Assembly: GCA_910578505.1 (NCBI GenBank)
Contig: CAJTPV010000015.1
Span: 7,577 to 65,152 of the forward strand
Length of the DNA: 57,576 bases
Source: an uncultured Oscillospiraceae bacterium
GTDB taxonomy: Bacteria; Bacillota; Clostridia; Oscillospirales; Oscillospiraceae
Direction: 5' to 3'
The notes under the pieces are model-generated. The model saw only the letters and a program-made list of their open reading frames with translations, did not search any database and was not told the DNA's origin. Of the stretch, positions 48,922 to 57,376 are shown in pieces. The position numbers and the translations under genes were made by a program. Every line of letters begins with the position of its first letter. The stretch's first letter is position 1.

Positions 48922-49896
48922 CTACTCGCCCGCCAGATGGCAGCGCACGCAGTGATCCGGCTCGATTTCCCGCATAACCGGATCGTCCTGGAAGCAGCGG
49001 TCCGTGGCATAGCGGCAGCGGGTGTTGAAGCTGCAGCCTTTGGGGACGTTCACCGGGCTGGGGATCTCCCCCTGGGATTCCACCTTGTTCTGCTTGGCGG
49101 CCTCCTCCTCCTCGCTGATCACCGGGATGGCCGACAGGAGCATCTGCGTATACGGGTGCCTGGGCCGGGAAAAGAAGGTCTCCACCGGCGCCACCTCGGC
49201 GATCTTGCCCAGATACATAATGGCCACCTTGGTCGCCAGGTTCCGCATCAGGCTCAGGTCGTGGGTGATGAACAGATAGGACAGGTTCCGCTCCCGCTGG
49301 AATTTCAGCAGCATGTTGATGATTTTCGCCTGTACGCTCACATCCAGAGAGGATGTGGGCTCATCGAGCACAATCATGGAGGGGTCCGTGCTGAGGGCGC
49401 GGGCAATGGCCAGCATCTGCCGCTCGCCGCCGCCCAGGGACATGGGGTACTTGTACAGATACTCTGCCGGCAGGCCGACCATGTCCAGCAGCCGGATGAG
49501 CTGGCCGGTGGGGTCGCTCTTATCCACCATGTTGTGGATCTGCAGGGGCAGGCTCAGGATCTGCTTGATATTCCGCTGGGGGTTCAAGGTGGTGCCGGGA
49601 TCCTGGAACACCATCTGCATATCCCGCTTCAGCCACAGCTCCCGCTTGGCGCTGGCCATGCTGATGTCGTGACCCTTGTAGGTCATCTGGCCGGCGGTGG
49701 CGTGGTACATGCCGATGACGTTGTAGGCCGTGGTGCTCTTGCCGGAGCCGGACTCGCCCACCAGCCCCAGGGTCTCGCCCTCCCGGATGGTAAAGTCGAT
49801 GCCGTCGATCGCCTTGACAAAGAGGCCCTTCTTATCGCCCTTGGAAATTGGAAAATACTTCTTCAGACCCTTGACATCCAGAATCACTTCTCTCAT
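48922..49896 (-). CDS. ABC transporter ATP-binding protein, DppF/OppF type (second operon)
   Basis: A 324-aa ATPase: Walker A LVGESGSGKSTTAYNVI, Q-loop FQDPGTTLNPQRNI, signature SLGGGERQMLAIARAL, Walker B MIVLDEPTSSLDVSVQAK, switch LFITHDLSLMR, and the oligopeptide C-terminal Cys region (KGCSFNTRCRYATDRCFQDD). ATG 49894-49896 has AAGGAGGT upstream; the longer frame is not supported. The signature is LGGG rather than LSGG. It follows the DppD-type gene with a 1-bp gap. Confidence 0.93.
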   Translation of the reverse strand: MREVILDVKGLKKYFPISKGDKKGLFVKAIDGIDFTIREGETLGLVGESGSGKSTTAYNVIGMYHATAGQMTYKGHDISMASAKRELWLKRDMQMVFQDPGTTLNPQRNIKQILSLPLQIHNMVDKSDPTGQLIRLLDMVGLPAEYLYKYPMSLGGGERQMLAIARALSTDPSMIVLDEPTSSLDVSVQAKIINMLLKFQRERNLSYLFITHDLSLMRNLATKVAIMYLGKIAEVAPVETFFSRPRHPYTQMLLSAIPVISEEEEAAKQNKVESQGEIPSPVNVPKGCSFNTRCRYATDRCFQDDPVMREIEPDHCVRCHLAGE

Positions 49897-49897
49897 A

Positions 49898-50896
49898 TCA
49901 CCGACCTCCTTCACAGTGAAAGCACGCCACCTGATGGCCGCTGCCCGCGTCGTAAAATTCCGGCTTCTCCTCATGGCAGCGCCTGGCGGCATGGGGGCAG
50001 CGCGGCGCGAACCGGCACCCCCTGGGCGGGTCGAGGTAGTTGGGGATACGCCCAGGGATCCCCTCCGCCACACCGCCGCCGGACAGCCGCGGAATGCAGC
50101 GCATCAGGGCCTGGGTGTAGGGGTGGAGCTGGGCCTTGAACAGCTCCGCCGTGGGCGCGGTTTCCACCATGTTGCCGGCGTACATGACATAGATCCGGTC
50201 GCTGGTTTCCCTGGCCACGCCCAGGGAGTGGGTGATGAGGATCAGGGAGGAGTTCTTGCTCTCCACCCGGTCCTTCAATATTTTCAGCACCTGGTCCTGA
50301 ATGGTCACGTCCAGGTTGGTGGTGGGCTCGTCCGCAATGACCACGTCCCGGGGCGTGGCCAGGGACATGGCGATGCACACCCGCTGGCGCATGCCGCCGC
50401 TGAGCTGGAAGGGATAGCTGAGCAGGATCCGCTCCGGGTCCGGCATGCTGGTCTCCTTCAGCGCCTTCACCGCCAGCTCCTGCTGCACCTCCCTGCGGGT
50501 GCAGCCCTCCTGCCCGGAGTTGCGGATGGCCTCAAACATCTGCTCCCCAATGGTAAAGACGGGGTTGAGGGACATGGTGGGGTCCTGGAAGATCATGGAC
50601 AGGCCGGAGCCGCGCAGCTGCTTGATCTCCGCGTCCTTCATCTTCAGCACGTCCTTTCCCTTGAAGAAGATCTCCCCGGTGGGGATCCGGCTGTTGTCGG
50701 ACAGAATCCGGAAAATCGATTTGACCGTGGTGGTTTTTCCGCAGCCCGTCTCCCCCACAATGGATACCTTTTCACCGGCATCCACGGTGAAATTCACGCC
50801 GTTGAGGACCTTCACCATACCTGCGTATGTCTTGTATTCCACAAACAGATTGCGGATATCAACCGCTTTGTTGTTGGAGGTATCGCTCAATTTCAT
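49898..50896 (-). CDS. ABC transporter ATP-binding protein, DppD/OppD type (second operon)
   Basis: A 332-aa ATPase: Walker A IVGETGCGKTTTVKSIF, Q-loop FQDPTMSLNPVFTI, signature LSGGMRQRVCIAMSL, Walker B VVIADEPTTNLDVTIQDQ, switch LITHSLGVARE and the Cys-rich end (RGCRFAPRCPHAARRCHEEK). It starts at ATG 50894-50896, sharing one base with the upstream stop (TGATG). AAGGAG lies very close to that start, so a start a few codons later cannot be excluded. Confidence 0.93.
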   Translation of the reverse strand: MKLSDTSNNKAVDIRNLFVEYKTYAGMVKVLNGVNFTVDAGEKVSIVGETGCGKTTTVKSIFRILSDNSRIPTGEIFFKGKDVLKMKDAEIKQLRGSGLSMIFQDPTMSLNPVFTIGEQMFEAIRNSGQEGCTRREVQQELAVKALKETSMPDPERILLSYPFQLSGGMRQRVCIAMSLATPRDVVIADEPTTNLDVTIQDQVLKILKDRVESKNSSLILITHSLGVARETSDRIYVMYAGNMVETAPTAELFKAQLHPYTQALMRCIPRLSGGGVAEGIPGRIPNYLDPPRGCRFAPRCPHAARRCHEEKPEFYDAGSGHQVACFHCEGGR

Positions 50897-51798
50897 CACT
50901 CCTTGCCAGATAGCATATCTTTCACGCCGTCGCCCATCAGATTAAACCCCAGCACGATCAGCATAATGGCCAGGGCCGGGAAGATCGAGATCCACCACTG
51001 GGCCGGCAGATACTTCGCGCCGTCGGAAACCATAGTTCCCAGAGCCGGCGCCGGGGGCTGCTCGCCGAGGCCCACAAAGCTCAGCGTAGCGCCGTTGAGG
51101 ATGACCCAGCCCATATCCAGGGTGGCCTTGGTCAGGATGGAGCCGGTGCAGTTGGGCAGAATTTCCCGGAAAAGAATATGGACCTTGGACGCGCCCAGCA
51201 GCTCCGCGGACTTGATATACATCTCGTTGCGCAGGGAGGTGGCCATGCTGTAGGTCAGGCGGGTATACCAGGGCCACCACGCAAAGCACATCGCCAGCAG
51301 CGAGTTGAGCAGCGTGGGCCGCAGCACCGCGCATACGCACAGCGCCAGAATGATCGGCGGCAGCGCCAGGAAGACGTCCGTAATGCGCATGATCAGCGTG
51401 GAGAACCACCTGCCTCTCCAGTAGCCGGCAATCAGGCCCAGGATGCTGCCGACGGGCACCGTGGCCACCAGAACGCCCAGGCCCATGGTGAAGGCGCTGC
51501 GGAAGGCGTAGAAAATGCGGCTCATAATGTCGCGGCCCACGGTGTCCGTGCCCATCCAGTACTCCGCGCAGGGCGCTCTGCTGGCGTTTTCAAAGTCCAC
51601 CACCGCGCCGATATGATCCGGGTACGGGGCGATGACCGGCTGAAAAACCGCGAGGATCAGAATGACGGCGATGATGCACAGACCCACAACCGACATCCGG
51701 TTCAGTGAGAATTTGTACCACAGTTTTTTTGCTTCGTCCCAGTAGTCCCGCTTCGGCGCGCCGGCGCTCTGCGGGGCCTTGCTCTTTTCGTTTTTCAC
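50896..51798 (-). CDS. ABC transporter permease, DppC/OppC type (second operon)
   Basis: A 300-aa permease with the N-terminal WDEAKKLWYKFSLNRMSVVG, EYWMGTDTVGRDIMSRIFYA, and an EAA-like loop (KSAELLGASKVHILFREILP). Six helices predicted. The start is GTG 51796-51798 with GGGAGG upstream and overlaps the stop of the preceding truncated permease by 4 bp. Its partner permease is damaged, so whether a functional channel forms is uncertain. Confidence 0.92.
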   Translation of the reverse strand: MKNEKSKAPQSAGAPKRDYWDEAKKLWYKFSLNRMSVVGLCIIAVILILAVFQPVIAPYPDHIGAVVDFENASRAPCAEYWMGTDTVGRDIMSRIFYAFRSAFTMGLGVLVATVPVGSILGLIAGYWRGRWFSTLIMRITDVFLALPPIILALCVCAVLRPTLLNSLLAMCFAWWPWYTRLTYSMATSLRNEMYIKSAELLGASKVHILFREILPNCTGSILTKATLDMGWVILNGATLSFVGLGEQPPAPALGTMVSDGAKYLPAQWWISIFPALAIMLIVLGFNLMGDGVKDMLSGKE

Positions 51799-52445
51799 GC
51801 TTCACTGCCTCCCATCAAACGAACGCGCGGATCCAGCCAGGCGACGATCAGATCGCTCAGAATGTTCAAAATAATGAAGGTGATGCCCAATACCATCACC
51901 ACGCCGGAGATGGCGTTGATGTCCTTGTTCAGCATGGCGCTGAGCCCGTAGCGGGACAGCCCGGGGTAGTTGAACAGGTTCTCCACCAGAAAGGCGTTGC
52001 CGAAGATGGAGGAGATGTCCATCGCCATAACGGTGATCGTGGGAATCAGGGACGGCTTGAGCAGGTATTTGCGCAGAACGCGGTTTTCCGGCACGCCGTA
52101 GGCCCGCTCCGCCAGGATATAGTCCTTCATGGAATTTTCTACCATGTTGCCTCGGGTCAGGCGGGCCGCCTGGGCCATGCCCCCCAGCATCAGCGCGATG
52201 CTGGGCAATATCAGGTGCCGGAAGGCGTCCCACCACCCGGCCACGTTCCCCGCCAGCAGGAAGTCCACGGTGTACATGCCGGTGATGACCGCCGGCGCCG
52301 CCACAGACTGGTCGATGCGGCCTGTGGTGGGCAGTATGGGGATCAGGTACCCGAACAGGAGCATGAACAGCACGCCCCAGGCTGGCACAGCGATAGGACA
52401 GCCGCCCCTGTCAGGCGCATCTATGCTTTGAACGGAGGAGGACAT
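51795..52445 (-). pseudogene. DppB/OppB-type permease lacking its N-terminal half
   Basis: Only the C-terminal part of the family is present: from LFMLLFGYLIPILPTTGRID through AARLTRGNMVENSMKDYILA with the EAA loop region, to the family end LSDLIVAWLDPRVRLMGG. The normal protein has about 300-320 residues; here about 160-170 N-terminal residues, including the first three or so membrane helices and the GDP/GDFG motifs, are missing. The frame can be read as a 216-aa product from ATG 52443-52445 (MSSSVQSIDAPDRGG), but that lead-in has no family similarity and no clear SD. The gap between the binding-protein stop and this frame is only 19 bp. An internal deletion is the simplest reading. Confidence 0.8.
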
Positions 52446-52464
52446 GGAGTAGATGGCACTTAAA

Positions 52465-54084
52465 CTATTGAAAAAAATCGGCCTGCAGGGAGTTCCAATC
52501 CACATAGCCGGACTGGACCGCCCGCTTCTCCAGCCAGTTGAAGCCCCAGATGGTGGGACACAGGTCGTAGATATACCACTGGATCTCCGCGTACTTGGCA
52601 AAGCGCTCCGCGTCGTCCACGGTGGCCAGGGCGTCCTCGATCATGGCGTCCAGCTTGTCGTCCTGCAGCCACTCCATCTGCTCCCAGGAGCCGCAGGAGG
52701 CGGAGTGGTAGCGGGTGCGCAGCATGCCGCCGGCCTCAAAGTAGGGGGAGTTGAAGTTGACGAAGGAGATCTGGGGCGTCGTGTCGGGGCTCTGGGCGTC
52801 GGTGATCATGGAGCCAAAGGGCTTTTTGGTGATTTCCAGACTGATGCCCAGCTCAGCCAGGTTGGACTGGAGCAGCAGGGAGATCTTCTCCTGCTCAGGC
52901 ACCTCGGCGCACCAGCTCAGGCGCAGGGTGATGGCCTGCCCGGCGTACTTGGACTGGGCCAGCTCCTCCTTGGCCTTCTCCACATCGCGGGTGTAGGTGG
53001 GGATGGAGTCGTCAAAGCCGGGAAGCACGATGGCCACCGGGCCCTGGCTGGGCAGCGCGCCCGGATAAATCTGCGTGCGCAGCGCCTCGTAGTCAAAGCA
53101 GTAGGCGATGGCCCTTCTCAGATGCACGTCATCCGTAAATTCCGCCTTGGTGTTCAGCATCATGTTGAAGGTGTTGCCGTTGCAGACCGCGGACAGGTCT
53201 ACGCCGTCCATGGCGTCCATGGTGTTGTAGTTCTCCAGGGGCTGCAGCTCGTCGGTGATCTCCAGCTCCCTGTTGGACATGGCGGTACGCACGGCCACGG
53301 GGTCCGTCATGCCGGAAATCCGGAAGTACTGGGGCGCGCCCTCCTCCCAGCCCAGGAAGTAGTCCTCAAAGCGCTCCGCCAGCAGATACTCGTCCAGCTT
53401 GAACTCCACCGTCTTGTACGCGCCGGAGCCGGCGTCGTTGGTCAGCAGCCAGGTCTTGCCGTAGTCGCCCTTGTCGCCGTAGGTGCTGTCGCTCAGGTTA
53501 TAGTGCTCCTCCACCAGGGCCTGCTCCACGATCATGCAGCGGACCAGCGCGTACAGGAAGGGGCCGAAGGGCTTGTTGAGCTTGAAGACCACATGGGTGT
53601 CATCCTCCGCGTAGCAGTCCTCGATCAGGTCTGTATACAGATAGGCATATCCCTCGCCGATGTCCAGCATACGGTTCATGCTGTAGGCCACGTCGCCGGC
53701 CGTCATGAGATTGCCGCTGTGGAACTTGACATCATCGCGGATGGTAAAGGTGTAGGTCAGCGCGTCGTCGGAGATGGTCCACTCCGTTGCCAGATGGGGC
53801 TTTACAGAGCCGTCCGGCTGGGGGAATACCAGGGGATCATAGATGTTTGCCTGGGCGGTGGAGCAGGAGAAGCTGGAGCCTACCGCGGGGTCATAGTAGG
53901 TGGGCCAGTCCTCGGTGGTGCGCAGCACGGTGGCGCCCGCCTCAATGGCGCCGTCGGTATTGCCGGCGGACGGCGCGGAAGCGCCGCCGCCGCTGCTGCC
54001 GCCGGAGTTCGCAGGTGTTCCGCCGCAGCCGATCAAGCTGAGGACCATGAGCACAGCAAGCAGAAAACTTATCGTCTTTTTCAT
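52465..54084 (-). CDS. Oligopeptide-type ABC transporter substrate-binding lipoprotein (second operon)
   Basis: A 539-aa family 5 binding protein with signal MKKTISFLLAVLMVLSLIGC (lipobox LIGC, Cys20) and a Gly/Ser-rich linker. The mature domain has HLATEWTISDDALTYTFTIR with KFHSGNLMTAGDVAYSMNR, and later FTDDVHLRRAIAYCFDYEAL. Low similarity to the other binding protein at 43941-45545, so the two operons likely bring in different ligands. GGGAGG precedes the ATG. The damaged permease follows directly. Confidence 0.93.
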   Translation of the reverse strand: MKKTISFLLAVLMVLSLIGCGGTPANSGGSSGGGASAPSAGNTDGAIEAGATVLRTTEDWPTYYDPAVGSSFSCSTAQANIYDPLVFPQPDGSVKPHLATEWTISDDALTYTFTIRDDVKFHSGNLMTAGDVAYSMNRMLDIGEGYAYLYTDLIEDCYAEDDTHVVFKLNKPFGPFLYALVRCMIVEQALVEEHYNLSDSTYGDKGDYGKTWLLTNDAGSGAYKTVEFKLDEYLLAERFEDYFLGWEEGAPQYFRISGMTDPVAVRTAMSNRELEITDELQPLENYNTMDAMDGVDLSAVCNGNTFNMMLNTKAEFTDDVHLRRAIAYCFDYEALRTQIYPGALPSQGPVAIVLPGFDDSIPTYTRDVEKAKEELAQSKYAGQAITLRLSWCAEVPEQEKISLLLQSNLAELGISLEITKKPFGSMITDAQSPDTTPQISFVNFNSPYFEAGGMLRTRYHSASCGSWEQMEWLQDDKLDAMIEDALATVDDAERFAKYAEIQWYIYDLCPTIWGFNWLEKRAVQSGYVDWNSLQADFFQ

Positions 54085-54158
54085 AGAATAGTATCCTCCC
54101 TATATGATTTTTACAGCGTCCCAAAGGTCTGCGTCCGAAGCAGCGGGGGGCGGGGACT

Positions 54159-55280
54159 TTATTGTCCCATCACTTCCCGCAGGGGCACGTGGTCGATATC
54201 AAAGCCAAAGTATCTGGGCATCAGCAGCGCGGCGTTCTCCTGCTGGGGCTTGCAGGGCAGGGCCACCAGGGCGATTTTCTGTCCCGTGTGCGAGAGGGGA
54301 TTGGGCACGGGCTCGCCGGTTTCCAGGTCGATGGCGGCAATGATGTCGGGGCTGGTGACATAGGGCTCGCCGTTCTTCCAGACCACGTGGTTCTCGTTTT
54401 TGAACCAGTACTTCAGCTCATCGCTGCCGCAGTCCACGGTGACGGCGCCCCAGTAGTAGCCGCCCTCATCGCTGTCCTCCTTGGCGGTGATGACGCCGCG
54501 GCCCAGCTCCCAGCCGCCGAACGCCTCCAGCAGCGCCTGGACAAAGTCCCTGCCCGCCTCCCTGGACTCCCGCAGCAGCTTGCCGGCGGCGTAGCACTCG
54601 CTGAGGGTGCCGGGGATCACGGTCTCGCGGGTGGCCTTGCCGTCCAGCGCCATGCCGGCCTGTCCGGCCAGGCCGTAGCCGGCTACGCTGATGAGCTTGC
54701 CCAGATGCTCCACCGTGCGGGGATTGATGGCCGTTTTGATGATGCACTCATTGCCCCACTCGTCAATGGAGGCCACAGGGGTCAGGCAGTGGCCGTTATA
54801 GTTGTAAGTAATCTGTACGATTTCGGGGATGGCGCGGCCGGTGTAGTCGCCGTCCACGGTGACCATGCCCAGCTTGGCGGCGGCGGCCATGGCGGCGGCG
54901 GTGTTGGCGCCGGCCAGCTCAATGGGCACCACCACGTCGAACTTCTTGCCCGTGTACGCCTGCAGGGCCTCAATGGCCTTCGCCATGCGATCGCCCTCCA
55001 GGTTCACGCTGGTCTCCGCCGTCATCCCATAGGAGGCCATCTCCCGGATCGTCGCCTCATTGTGGGGCGCGATGGAGCCCATCAGGAACGGGCAGACGCT
55101 GACTGCGTCATCCGGAATATCCGCAACATCCACCCAGCCGATCTCGCGGCCCGCTTCCAGCTCATCCATCAGGGATTTCCTGCCGTTAGCCGGAAGTCCG
55201 CCGCCGCCGGTGGCGAAGAAGGTGCAGCCGCGGACAAAATCCTCCACCTGCTGCTGCGTGGTCAATTTCATGGTTGCCAT
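54159..55280 (-). CDS. DUF917 family protein (first of two)
   Basis: A 373-aa DUF917 protein: VEDFVRGCTFFATGGGGLPA, VCPFLMGSIAPHNEAT, VVPIELAGANTAAAMAAAAK, VTVDGDYTGRAIPEIVQI and YWFKNENHVVWKNGEPYVTS. Full-length homologue of the product of 47717-48856. ATG 55278-55280 has AAAAGGAGG upstream. Two diverged DUF917 proteins in one operon may form a heteromer, as N- and C-terminal hydantoinase-type partners do, or act on two intermediates. Substrate unknown. Confidence 0.88.
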   Translation of the reverse strand: MATMKLTTQQQVEDFVRGCTFFATGGGGLPANGRKSLMDELEAGREIGWVDVADIPDDAVSVCPFLMGSIAPHNEATIREMASYGMTAETSVNLEGDRMAKAIEALQAYTGKKFDVVVPIELAGANTAAAMAAAAKLGMVTVDGDYTGRAIPEIVQITYNYNGHCLTPVASIDEWGNECIIKTAINPRTVEHLGKLISVAGYGLAGQAGMALDGKATRETVIPGTLSECYAAGKLLRESREAGRDFVQALLEAFGGWELGRGVITAKEDSDEGGYYWGAVTVDCGSDELKYWFKNENHVVWKNGEPYVTSPDIIAAIDLETGEPVPNPLSHTGQKIALVALPCKPQQENAALLMPRYFGFDIDHVPLREVMGQ

Positions 55281-55362
55281 AATCTGTGTCCTCCTTTTAA
55301 AATCTGTGTGATATGTGGATATAGCCAGCATCCGCCCGGAGACGGACGCCGGGTCCCCGGAA

Positions 55363-56163
55363 TTACAGGACGCCCTTGCTGGCCAGGTCAAAGCGGTATC
55401 CCGGCCTGTGGTGCAGCGCCTCCAGGACGCTCAGGTCCAAATCGCAGAATTTCAGCTCCTGCCGGTCATATCCCAGCTGTACCAGCACGTTCCCGGCAGG
55501 GCCGCAGGCGCAGCTTCTTCCGAACAGGCGCAGGTCGCCGAAACGGCCCGCGTGGTTGACGCCCACGGTATAGACCTGGTTTTCCAGCGCCCGGGAGGCA
55601 ATATTCAGCTCCCAGGCCCGCTTGTCCTCAAAGCGCCAGGCCGAGGGGACGAACAATATCTCCGCGCCGTCCAGGCTCAGCCTGCGGGCCGTCTCCGGGA
55701 AGCCAATGTCATAGCAGATGAGCATGCCGATGCGCCCGAAGTCCGTGTCAAAGGTCCGCAGCTCCTGTCCGTCGGTGAAATAGTCCCGCTCCGCGCCGAA
55801 GGCAAAATTCTTTCTGTGACAGCCGGTCCGCTCCCCCGCCCGGTTATACAGGCAGGCTGTGTTATAATATGTGCCGTCTATTTTTTCACACAGCCCTGTG
55901 ATGATATGCATATTGGCGGCTCTGGCGGCCTTCTGCAGCGTGTCCTCGATGGTATCGTTCCACTGGTCGCTGAGGCTGTGGACCTGCTCTCCCAGCATCT
56001 GCATCTGATAGCCGGTGAAGCAGAGCTCGGGAAAAACAATAATATCCGCCTTTTCCGCCGCTGCTTGTCTGACCAGGGAGACGCCGTTTTCAAGGTTCTG
56101 CGTCACATCCCCCAGCACGGCTTTAAATTGCGCCAGCGCCACCCGCACTTTCCCCGCCCTCAT
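55363..56163 (-). CDS. Carbon-nitrogen hydrolase (nitrilase superfamily amidase)
   Basis: A 266-aa protein with the complete catalytic triad of the superfamily: Glu in IIVFPELCFTGYQMQ, Lys in CHRKNFAFGAE and Cys in GMLICYDIGFPETARR. The first residues are MRAGKVRVALAQFKAVLGD, the usual start. The family hydrolyses linear amides and N-carbamoyl compounds, the natural second step after a cyclic amide is opened. The start overlaps the DUF1177 stop as ATGA; AGGGGGGAG precedes it. Exact substrate unknown. Confidence 0.92.
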   Translation of the reverse strand: MRAGKVRVALAQFKAVLGDVTQNLENGVSLVRQAAAEKADIIVFPELCFTGYQMQMLGEQVHSLSDQWNDTIEDTLQKAARAANMHIITGLCEKIDGTYYNTACLYNRAGERTGCHRKNFAFGAERDYFTDGQELRTFDTDFGRIGMLICYDIGFPETARRLSLDGAEILFVPSAWRFEDKRAWELNIASRALENQVYTVGVNHAGRFGDLRLFGRSCACGPAGNVLVQLGYDRQELKFCDLDLSVLEALHHRPGYRFDLASKGVL

Positions 56164-57086
56164 GGCTCCCCCCTGTAGAGGCCGCTCCGGTCGCCGTAGA
56201 GCTGTTTCAGCCGTCCGAATTCCTCCCCGTCGCAGAACTGACAGACGCCGGCGGTAAAATCCTTTGCCGTTTCCACCAGGAACCGCGCCGCCGCCTCCAC
56301 GTCCAGCAGCTGCGTGGCCCCGGCGGCGCATCCGGCCACCGCCGCCTCGGCGGTAATGGCGACGCCCACCACCGGCACATCCACCCGGCAGGAGGGCTGC
56401 ATGATGCTGTTGAGGTGGTAAATGCCGTTGCCATAGGGCGTGAGATCCTGGGTCGTAATGGGCAGCACCTGGGGAAGCCGCCCCGTCACACGGGTCATGA
56501 TGTCCAGCAGGCTCTCGCTGACGCGCAGGATGTATCCCTCCCGGACTGTGGGCGTAATGGCAAATCCCCGGCGGCAGAAGATGCGGTTGCCCTTTGTCGT
56601 GTCCACAGACAAAATCGCGTCTACCGGAACCTCCGTCTCCAGCCGGCACATGTCCCCGTCCTCCACCGGAGAACCCATCAGCGGCACCGGCTCATGGGGG
56701 ACCACCGGGGCGTTGGGGCAGATGTGGGTGCACACCACCACGTCCCCCTGGAGCCGGTCCCCGTGCGCACGCATTTCCGCCAGCTTCAGCCCGGCGGCCA
56801 GCGCGCAGAGGGCGCCGTCCCCATCGGAGACAAAGCCCGTCACAGCCGGACGCGCGCCCAGTCCTCCCAACCGTCCTATTATGCCGATGGTAGGAGCGGG
56901 GCCTCCTGCGGACCTGCCGTTTTCTCCCGGAATGCAGACACGGATGAAATCCGTCTCCCCCCTCTGCCCCTGAATATGCTGCACGGCCGCCGCCGCGCCA
57001 TACCGCTCCATGAGCGCCGCCGCGTCCTGTCCGGTGACATCCGCACGGTCAAGAAGCTCAAATATGTCCATACACTGCTTCAGCAA
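56160..57086 (-). CDS. DUF1177 family protein
   Basis: A 308-aa protein when started at TTG 57084-57086, which has AAGGAGGG 8 bp upstream and gives the family start LLKQCMDIFELLDRADVTGQ. The longer frame upstream is unrelated. Conserved stretches: IGIIGRLGGLGARPAVTGFV, SDGDGALCALAAGLKLAEM, VVVCTHICPNAPVVPHEPVP and VDTTKGNRIFCRRGFAITPT. The His and Asp residues suggest a hydrolase-like or metal-binding role, but no function is known for the family. First gene of the minus-strand operon. Confidence 0.85.
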   Translation of the reverse strand: MLKQCMDIFELLDRADVTGQDAAALMERYGAAAAVQHIQGQRGETDFIRVCIPGENGRSAGGPAPTIGIIGRLGGLGARPAVTGFVSDGDGALCALAAGLKLAEMRAHGDRLQGDVVVCTHICPNAPVVPHEPVPLMGSPVEDGDMCRLETEVPVDAILSVDTTKGNRIFCRRGFAITPTVREGYILRVSESLLDIMTRVTGRLPQVLPITTQDLTPYGNGIYHLNSIMQPSCRVDVPVVGVAITAEAAVAGCAAGATQLLDVEAAARFLVETAKDFTAGVCQFCDGEEFGRLKQLYGDRSGLYRGEP

Positions 57087-57322
57087 ATTGTTCGCCCTCC
57101 TTCGCGCTTGCCCAGGAAAATCCAATCCGTTCCCGTCCAACCAGAGCTCCCCCCTTCCTGCCGCCCTCTTTCCGGCGGAGGCGTACGGAAGGATAGACAC
57201 TGTTGTGCATAATGCAAGCCAGAAGTCAAGAATAAATTGCAGTAAATTAGAATAATCAGCACAGCGCACAAAATGCCCCCACCTGTTTTGTGCTGTTTGA
57301 CGGCAAAATGCGTATAAAAACC

Positions 57323-57351
57323 TAAACGGGCGGGGTTTTCTCGCTCGTTTA
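57323..57351. repeat. Hairpin at the IS30 end, in the 290-bp gap before DUF1177
   Basis: TAAACGGGCG pairs imperfectly with CGCTCGTTTA around GGGGTTTTCT. It lies 26 bp beyond the transposase stop and is probably part of the insertion sequence end. The rest of 57087-57376 is AT-richer DNA where the DUF1177 promoter must lie; no convincing boxes were found. Confidence 0.4.
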
Positions 57352-57376
57352 GAACACTTGTATTAACTTCTGCTGG

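Noticed and set aside
52453..54363. Plus-strand open frame of 636 codons opposite the binding protein
   Set aside because: Low-complexity shadow; the minus strand has signal peptide and family motifs.
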